From contig JAFARV010000072.1 of NCBI GenBank assembly GCA_019245255.1, forward strand, positions 1-10,983: a stretch of 10,983 nt of DNA, given 5' to 3'. The notes under the pieces were generated by a model, which did no database searches, was not told where the DNA came from, and saw only the letters and a list, made by a program, of their open reading frames with translations. The stretch's first letter is position 1. Each line of letters opens with the position of its first letter. The position numbers and the translations under genes are program-made. Below are positions 6,769 through 10,983 of the stretch, piece after piece. This stretch comes from Acidobacteriaceae bacterium (lineage in GTDB: Bacteria; Acidobacteriota; Terriglobia; Bryobacterales; Bryobacteraceae).

Positions 6769-6800
6769 AGCCCACAAACTCCAACCGGAATCTGTGGGCT
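6769..6800. terminator. Possible bidirectional terminator after xth
   Basis: A perfect 8-bp inverted repeat, AGCCCACA (6769-6776) and TGTGGGCT (6793-6800), is separated by 16 nt and can extend by two more G-C pairs across a bulge. It lies 21 bp after the xth stop and 24 bp before the stop of the convergent small gene. There is no T-run on the plus strand; on the minus strand the stem is followed by a weakly T-rich stretch (GATATTTTGG). The location favours termination, but the sequence is not classical. Confidence 0.4.
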
Positions 6801-6824
6801 CGCGGAAAACAACTCGAAGCGTGA

Positions 6825-7034
6825 TTACTTGGCCTTCTTCTGTTTCTGCTGACCGACACGGACCTTGAAGTGTTGCTGCTTGGCTTCCTGGTATGCCTTG
6901 TGATCGTGGCGCGCAACCGCGTCTGCCAGGTAGGCATCCACGTTGGCATCCCTCGGCAGGACTGCCATCAACGTAAAATTCTCATTGCAAGTCGGGCAAA
7001 ACGGCCGGAAACGCTTTACATTCGGAATAGCCAT
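6825..7034 (-). CDS. 69-residue CxxC protein, function unknown
   Basis: I do not recognise this protein. From ATG 7034 it reads MAIPNVKRFRPFCPTCNENF, with one CPTC pair at residues 13-16, a middle acidic helix (NVDAYLADAVARHDHKAYQE, 31-50) and a Lys/Gln-rich tail (QQKQKKAK). The single cysteine pair could be half of a zinc site completed by a dimer or by His43/His45, or simply a redox pair. It has no signal peptide. The ribosome site is not evident, but a plausible promoter (7065-7093) and a dyad sit directly upstream, which supports a real gene. It is convergent with xth and lies downstream of galK on the same strand, 73 bp away. Confidence 0.5.
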   Translation of the reverse strand: MAIPNVKRFRPFCPTCNENFTLMAVLPRDANVDAYLADAVARHDHKAYQEAKQQHFKVRVGQQKQKKAK

Positions 7035-7049
7035 ACGTTGTCAGAATAA

Positions 7050-7072
7050 CATGTAATTCAGCCGTTTACATG
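7050..7072. promoter_or_regulatory. Operator-like dyad over the promoter of the CxxC gene
   Basis: CATGTAA (7050-7056) and TTACATG (7066-7072) form a perfect 7-bp inverted repeat with a 9-nt spacer; allowing one bulged G, the arms extend to 9 bp (AACATGTAA / TTACATGGTT). The right arm overlaps the proposed -10 box, and the centre falls near the expected transcript start. This is where a repressor site would lie. A 5' mRNA hairpin, or a weak galK terminator, is the alternative reading. Confidence 0.35.
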
Positions 7073-7093
7073 GTTTCCGATGATATTTGCCAA
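7065..7093 (-). promoter_or_regulatory. Predicted sigma70-type promoter of the CxxC gene
   Basis: Read on the minus strand: -35 TTGGCA (7093 to 7088, five of six consensus bases), 17-bp spacer, -10 TGTAAA (7070 to 7065, four of six). The transcript would start near 7058, giving a short leader of about 24 nt before ATG 7034. Confidence 0.35.
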
Positions 7094-7107
7094 TGTGTTA
7101 CTGCGCC

Positions 7108-8292
7108 CTAAGCTCGCGTGGAGCTCACCGGCAGATCCACTCGCCCTGCGCCCCGCGCGGGCACACAATCGTAAAAAGCCGGGGCGAGCCCGAACCGTTG
7201 TCGATATGCCGAATCGAGCCGCTCCTGGAAATGGCTCATCTGGCCGGGTGCGACCAGATTAACGGTACATCCGCCGAATCCGCCCCCGGTCATACGCGCC
7301 CCGTACACCCCAGGTAACTTGATCGCGGTATCTACCAGGAAATCGATCTCTTCGCAGGTAATCTCGTAATCGTACTGCATGCTGCGGTGCGAGGCGACAA
7401 ACAGACGGCCCATTTCGTCCAGATCGTTCGCTCGCGATGCGGCGGCGAAATCGAGCACCCGCTGTGAATCCGAGATAACATGCCGCGCGCGCTTCCGGGG
7501 AACCAGCGGGATACTCTCCTGTATCTCCTGAAAGAAGCTGAGCGAAACATCCCGGAGGCTCTTCACATCGCCATTCAACTGCTTAATGGCGGCTACGGCT
7601 TCCTGACATTCCGCGACACGCTCGCGGTACGCGGATGTCCCGAGCTCATGCTTAACGTTTGAGTTCACTGCGACGATCGAGACACTATCCGGGAGACGGA
7701 CGTACTGGTGCTCCAGACTGCGGCAATCAATCTGAATCGCGGCATGTTCCCTGCCAAAAACGGATGTGTACTGATCCATGATGCCGCAGGGCATCCCCAC
7801 GAACTGGGTCTCTGCGCGCTGGGCAACACGGGCGAGTTCAACGGGTTCAATGGAACGCGATCCGAGTAACGCGAGCGCAGTGCTTACTTCAAGCGCCGCC
7901 GAAGAACTCAGCCCCGAACCAGCCGGCACTTCGCTCGCAATCCAAACGTTGGCGGCGCGAACGAGTATGCCAAGTTTCGTGAGCTCGTGCGCTACGCCGA
8001 TCACGTAGTCGCTCCATTCTCCCGATGCCTTCGCATCTGCTATGAATGCTACAGGAACTGAAGCTTCGTCACTCCAGTCGTGCGAATAGATCCGCAGGCT
8101 ACCGTGCTCGGCGGGCGCGATGGCGACATAGCAAGCCATTTCGAGCGCGATGGGAAAGACGAAACCAAGGTTGTAATCGGTGTGCTCGCCGATCAGATTT
8201 ACCCGGCCTGGCGCACGGTAAATGTCGGGATTGGCAGTCGTCCCAAAGTGTTCGCAGAAACCGCTTATGATTTCTTGCGGTATGAGAGCCAA
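7108..8292 (-). CDS. galK: Galactokinase
   Basis: GalK phosphorylates alpha-D-galactose at C1 with ATP, the first step of the Leloir pathway. It is a GHMP-family kinase. The start chosen is TTG 8292: GGAGG (8306 to 8302) lies nine nt upstream and the result, 394 residues, is family length. An in-frame ATG at 8331 would add 13 atypical residues. Motifs: galactokinase signature GRVNLIGEHTDYN (29-41, R30 catalytic-type), ATP loop PAGSGLSSSAALEV (123-136), catalytic base D173 in CGIMDQY, and C-terminal GARMTGGGFGGCTVNL. The start overlaps the end of the small membrane protein gene by 28 nt, so translation is probably coupled. Together with the upstream symporter it suggests galactose uptake and entry into metabolism; galT and galE are not in the window. 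Confidence 0.95.
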   Translation of the reverse strand: MALIPQEIISGFCEHFGTTANPDIYRAPGRVNLIGEHTDYNLGFVFPIALEMACYVAIAPAEHGSLRIYSHDWSDEASVPVAFIADAKASGEWSDYVIGVAHELTKLGILVRAANVWIASEVPAGSGLSSSAALEVSTALALLGSRSIEPVELARVAQRAETQFVGMPCGIMDQYTSVFGREHAAIQIDCRSLEHQYVRLPDSVSIVAVNSNVKHELGTSAYRERVAECQEAVAAIKQLNGDVKSLRDVSLSFFQEIQESIPLVPRKRARHVISDSQRVLDFAAASRANDLDEMGRLFVASHRSMQYDYEITCEEIDFLVDTAIKLPGVYGARMTGGGFGGCTVNLVAPGQMSHFQERLDSAYRQRFGLAPAFYDCVPARGAGRVDLPVSSTRA

Positions 8293-8456
8293 AGCAGGCA
8301 ACCTCCAAAAACCAGCAGCGTCAGACCACACCAGAGGTTCACGTTTACCGCAGGATCGAGCGGCGCTGTTACCCGTGGATTCAGCACGCCGTAAATTGCA
8401 ACGATCAAGCCCAGCGTGCCAAACAGAATTCCAATGGGGCGGCGGAGATCGTCCAT
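8265..8456 (-). CDS. Small two-helix membrane protein in the galK operon
   Basis: The protein has 63 residues from ATG 8456. Two hydrophobic segments, IGILFGTLGLIVAIYGVL (8-25) and LWCGLTLLVFGGCLLWLSY (41-59), flank a short loop with NPRVTAPLDP. Positive charges at both ends (RR at 5-6 and RKK at 60-62) predict a hairpin with both ends in the cytoplasm. The gene starts six nt after the symporter stop (8463-8465), and its last codons overlap the galK start region, so it is wedged inside an operon. That position argues for a real gene and a role linked to transport, for instance as a small accessory subunit of the symporter. I know no family or tested function for it. Confidence 0.75.
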   Translation of the reverse strand: MDDLRRPIGILFGTLGLIVAIYGVLNPRVTAPLDPAVNVNLWCGLTLLVFGGCLLWLSYRKKS

Positions 8457-8462
8457 TTGCGT

Positions 8463-10118
8463 CTACCAGTAAATAACGTTCATGACAACGAGTACGGCTA
8501 GCACTATAATCGCAAGCGGGCCGGGCCGTTTATACCATGGGGCTGCTTCTTCCTGCGGGATGTCAGTCACACCATAGACCAGATTGTGAAGCTCGGGCTC
8601 GGGCTTGGGGCGCGTCACCAGACTCACCAGGAAAGTGACAACGAGACAGGCAGACCAGCCGAGTATGGCAATCCAAAAATTTTGGGCCATAGCGGACGGG
8701 AACGTGTGAACCACCCCGAACCATCCGCCCTTGTGTTCCGCTATCGTAAGTCCGAACGTCAAGGTGGCGCTGATCGTTCCGGCAAGCAGTCCGTAGAAGG
8801 CTCCGTCGCCAGTCGCACGCCGCCAGAACATCCCGAGCAGGAATGTCGCGAATAGCGGCGCATTCACAAACCCGAATACGAGCTGCAGAAAATCCATGAT
8901 ATTGTTGAAGTGCGTTGCAAGATACGCGGTGGCTACGGACAGTACGACACCGAGGATCGTGGTTACACGTCCAACCCACAAATAGTGAGAATCAGGCGCA
9001 TGGCGCTTGAGATAGCTCTGATAGATGTCGTACGTGAACACGGTGTTGAATGCGGTCACGTTTCCGGCCATTCCAGACATGAATGATGCCATCAAGCCAG
9101 TGAGCCCGATTCCCAGGAGCCCCGAAGGATAAAACTGAGCCATGAGCGTTGTGAGCACCTGATCGTAGTCGTACGTGGTGCCACCCGGCTTAAGCGGAAT
9201 CGTGTAACCCGTGGCCGAGCTCATCAGCGCCACTGCAGCAATACCAGGCAAAATGACGACAAACGGCATGAAGATCTTCGGGAACGCCGCAAACAACGGG
9301 GTTTGCCGGGCGCCGTGCATGCTGTCCGCGGCCATTGCCCGCTGCACAACCAGGAAATTGGTGCACCAATATCCAAACGAGAGCACGAATCCAAGTCCCG
9401 CCACTAATCCGAACACTTCCACTCCCATCGGATTCTCGTTTGCGTGCGCCACGTACGTCCACGAATGAGTCATCACAGCGGGCAATTGTGCTTTGATCCC
9501 GCTCCACCCCCCAGCCCGGTATACGGCGAGAATGGAAAGCGGTGCAAACCCGAGCACGATGAGAAAGAACTGCACTACCTCGTTGTAGATGGCGCTCGTG
9601 AGGCCACCGAGCAGTGTGTAAATGAGAACGATAACCGCGGAAAGCAGAACAGAGTTCGTGAAGCTCCACCCGAGAACAAGTTCAAACAACAGGCCGAGCG
9701 CATACATGCTGATTCCGGACGAAAAGATCGTCATGATCGCAAACGTAATTGCGTTCAATCCGCGTGTCTTTTCATCAAAACGAAGCTTGAGGTACTCAGG
9801 GACGCTGCGCGCCTTGCTGCCATAGTAGAACGGCATCATGAATACTCCGACGAATACCATCGCCGGCACCGCACCGAGCCAGTAGAAATGCGCAGTCATG
9901 ATGCCGTATTTCGCTCCGGACGCGCACATGCCGATCATTTCCTGTGCACCCAGATTGGCCGCGATAAAGGCGAGGCTGGTGATCCAGACGGGAACCGAAT
10001 GGCGCGAAGTAAGAAAGTCTTCGCTGGTTGATATGTTACGTTTTGCCAGCCAACCAATGCCTAGGACGAAGGCAAAATAAATGACCAAACTGACGTAGTC
10101 GATCGCATGGAGGGTCAA
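8463..10118 (-). CDS. Sodium/solute symporter (SSS family), probably sugar
   Basis: This is a 551-residue inner-membrane symporter of the SSS (SGLT/PutP-like) family with about 13-14 hydrophobic segments. The start is TTG 10118, with AGGAG five nt upstream (10128 to 10124). Family features: DYVSLVIYFAFVLGIGWLA (7-25), STSEDFLTSRHSVPVWITSLAFIAANLGAQEMIG (30-63), VPEYLKLRF (106-114), YNEVVQFFLIVLG (178-190), WCTNFLVVQRAMAA (251-264), KIFMPFVVILPGIAA (281-295), and FTYDIYQSYLKR (361-372). By an alignment from memory, N254, K281 and Q412 match galactose-contacting residues of Vibrio vSGLT, but E60 and Y79 stand where vSGLT has Q69 and E88. Galactose is the likely cargo because galK follows; this is inference. 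The C-terminus adds a further helix (IIVLAVLVVMNVIYW). Confidence 0.9.
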   Translation of the reverse strand: MTLHAIDYVSLVIYFAFVLGIGWLAKRNISTSEDFLTSRHSVPVWITSLAFIAANLGAQEMIGMCASGAKYGIMTAHFYWLGAVPAMVFVGVFMMPFYYGSKARSVPEYLKLRFDEKTRGLNAITFAIMTIFSSGISMYALGLLFELVLGWSFTNSVLLSAVIVLIYTLLGGLTSAIYNEVVQFFLIVLGFAPLSILAVYRAGGWSGIKAQLPAVMTHSWTYVAHANENPMGVEVFGLVAGLGFVLSFGYWCTNFLVVQRAMAADSMHGARQTPLFAAFPKIFMPFVVILPGIAAVALMSSATGYTIPLKPGGTTYDYDQVLTTLMAQFYPSGLLGIGLTGLMASFMSGMAGNVTAFNTVFTYDIYQSYLKRHAPDSHYLWVGRVTTILGVVLSVATAYLATHFNNIMDFLQLVFGFVNAPLFATFLLGMFWRRATGDGAFYGLLAGTISATLTFGLTIAEHKGGWFGVVHTFPSAMAQNFWIAILGWSACLVVTFLVSLVTRPKPEPELHNLVYGVTDIPQEEAAPWYKRPGPLAIIVLAVLVVMNVIYW

Positions 10119-10142
10119 TGAAGCTCCTGCTTTTCCCCGGAA

Positions 10143-10170
10143 ATTGTATCGTAGGTCCTGGAAACGCCAA
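10143..10170 (-). promoter_or_regulatory. Predicted promoter of the symporter-galK operon
   Basis: On the minus strand, -35 TTGGCG (10170 to 10165, four of six consensus bases) and -10 TACAAT (10148 to 10143, five of six) are separated by 16 bp. The transcript would start around 10136 and reach the AGGAG ribosome site and TTG start (10118) after a short leader of about 17 nt. No clear operator dyad was seen beside it. Confidence 0.42.
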
Positions 10171-10247
10171 GCGGCTGCGTGCGCTTTGTAATGATTAATT
10201 TCGTTGATCAGCCCTTCTGCTTCACGGCGAAGCGGCTCTGACGGGAT

Positions 10248-10983
10248 ATGTTTGCGCGAGCTATCCGCAATGCGTTCGATGAACTAAATTTCCGTTCTGC
10301 ACGGAGAAAACCCACACTCGCGGTGATCGAGCTGGCCGGGATTGCGGTGGCCATAGCGTTGATCAAAGATCTGCTCGAACCGCATAGGAACTGGGCCTTT
10401 GATCTCGAGGTCGTTATTGCGATCTGGGCAACGGCGCTCGCGACGACACTCGCGCCGGCTTGGGCAAAAGCGCTGGGGAAAGCACACGCCGACACGTTGC
10501 GCAGAGAAAAAGGTGAGCTCTTTGCCAAACGCCTGGACACCAAGGGCAAGCTTGAGATCGTCTCTGCGTCGAGACTGTGTATCGGCGACACTGTTCTAAT
10601 CGAGGCCGGCGATTTGATACCTGGCGACGGAGACATAGTCGAGGGCATCGCTTCGGTCGACGAATCTGCTATTACGGGCGAGAGCGCACCGGTGATCCGG
10701 GAATCCGGCGGCGCCCGAAGCGCAGTAAGCGCAGGCGCGCGCGTCTTGTCGGATCACATCAAAGTACGAATTACTTCCAATCCCGCCGAGACTCTGCTTG
10801 ATCGCATGGCGGCGATGGTGGAAGGCGAGGACCGTGACCTGACACCGGATGAAATCTCGGCCGCCCATATGGTAGCGGCTCTGACGCTCGGAGCACTCCT
10901 CAGCACGCTCATGCTAGCTCCGCTCGCCATGTATGCGGTACTCGCCACAGGCGATCTTTCCGTAATTACTGTACTTGCTTCCT
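10248..10983 (+). CDS. KdpB-like P-type ATPase, C-terminal part beyond right edge
   Basis: From ATG 10248 the frame is open for 245 codons to the window end (TGA at 10239-10241 precedes it). KdpB is the ATP-hydrolysing subunit of the KdpFABC potassium pump. Visible parts: two membrane helices (about 23-43 and 52-72), the actuator domain with VEGIASVDESAITGESAPVIRESGG (131-155; TGES at 143-146) and the segment VLSDHIKVRITSNPAETLLDRMAAMVEG (166-193), all strongly KdpB-like, then a third helix (about 204-232). The phosphorylation site DKTGT lies outside. Oddities: the segment after helix 2 reads TLAPAWAKALGKAHADTLRR where KdpB usually has an AEAxAEGRGKAQA pattern, GEDRDLTPDEIS replaces the usual GAQRxKTPNEIA, and no kdpA lies upstream. 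The ribosome site is weak. Confidence 0.85.
   Translation, partial: MFARAIRNAFDELNFRSARRKPTLAVIELAGIAVAIALIKDLLEPHRNWAFDLEVVIAIWATALATTLAPAWAKALGKAHADTLRREKGELFAKRLDTKGKLEIVSASRLCIGDTVLIEAGDLIPGDGDIVEGIASVDESAITGESAPVIRESGGARSAVSAGARVLSDHIKVRITSNPAETLLDRMAAMVEGEDRDLTPDEISAAHMVAALTLGALLSTLMLAPLAMYAVLATGDLSVITVLAS

Noticed and set aside
8293..8331. ATG 8331 as the galK start
   Set aside because: TTG 8292 has GGAGG at proper spacing and gives the family length; the 13 extra residues are atypical.
9444..10031. 195-codon plus-strand frame opposite the symporter
   Set aside because: It is antisense to a clear membrane transporter gene; the charged, His/Arg-rich product is a typical shadow.
10208..10648. 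146-codon minus-strand frame opposite the KdpB-like gene
   Set aside because: The plus strand carries unmistakable KdpB motifs across the same bases; the minus product is Ser/Ala-rich shadow sequence.

Overview
The window looks like a chromosomal housekeeping and accessory segment of a moderately GC-rich bacterium. Several traits fit an acidobacterium of the Solibacter/Bryobacter type: a futalosine-pathway menaquinone gene (mqnD), a generic HNH nuclease beginning VLVLNASYEPIN, frequent GTG and TTG starts, and exported HEAT-repeat proteins. That placement is inferred from protein character, not from a search. I see no rRNA, tRNA, insertion sequence or CRISPR array.

Left part (1-2777). A small protein gene runs off the left edge on the minus strand. 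It is divergent from infC (translation initiation factor IF-3), which stands without its usual ribosomal-protein partners rpmI and rplT. A strong Shine-Dalgarno upstream of infC does not match the infC ATG; it matches a 17-codon leader ORF or a remote AUU codon. On the minus strand follow an HNH endonuclease and a ComF-type phosphoribosyltransferase, separated by 131 bp that hold a very GC-rich nested stem-loop. The comF reading frame clearly extends upstream of its first standard start codon, so its true start is puzzling.

Middle part (2820-6748). Four plus-strand genes lie in line: a degenerate receiver-Hpt fusion, mqnD, an exported HEAT-repeat protein and exodeoxyribonuclease III (xth). 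They share direction but not an obvious pathway. A dyad that could act as a bidirectional terminator separates xth from a convergent 69-residue CxxC protein.

Right part (6825-10983). On the minus strand, a sodium/solute symporter (TTG start), a two-helix small membrane protein and galactokinase (TTG start, overlapping the gene before it) form a tight operon with a recognisable promoter. This is probably a galactose uptake and phosphorylation unit. Divergent from it, and cut by the right edge, is a KdpB-like P-type ATPase with no kdpA in front of it and with unusual substitutions.

No single obviously new system is visible. The best candidates for a second look are the infC leader, the KdpB-like ATPase in a non-kdp context, the symporter-2TM-galK unit, the inert-receiver-Hpt fusion and the comF start.
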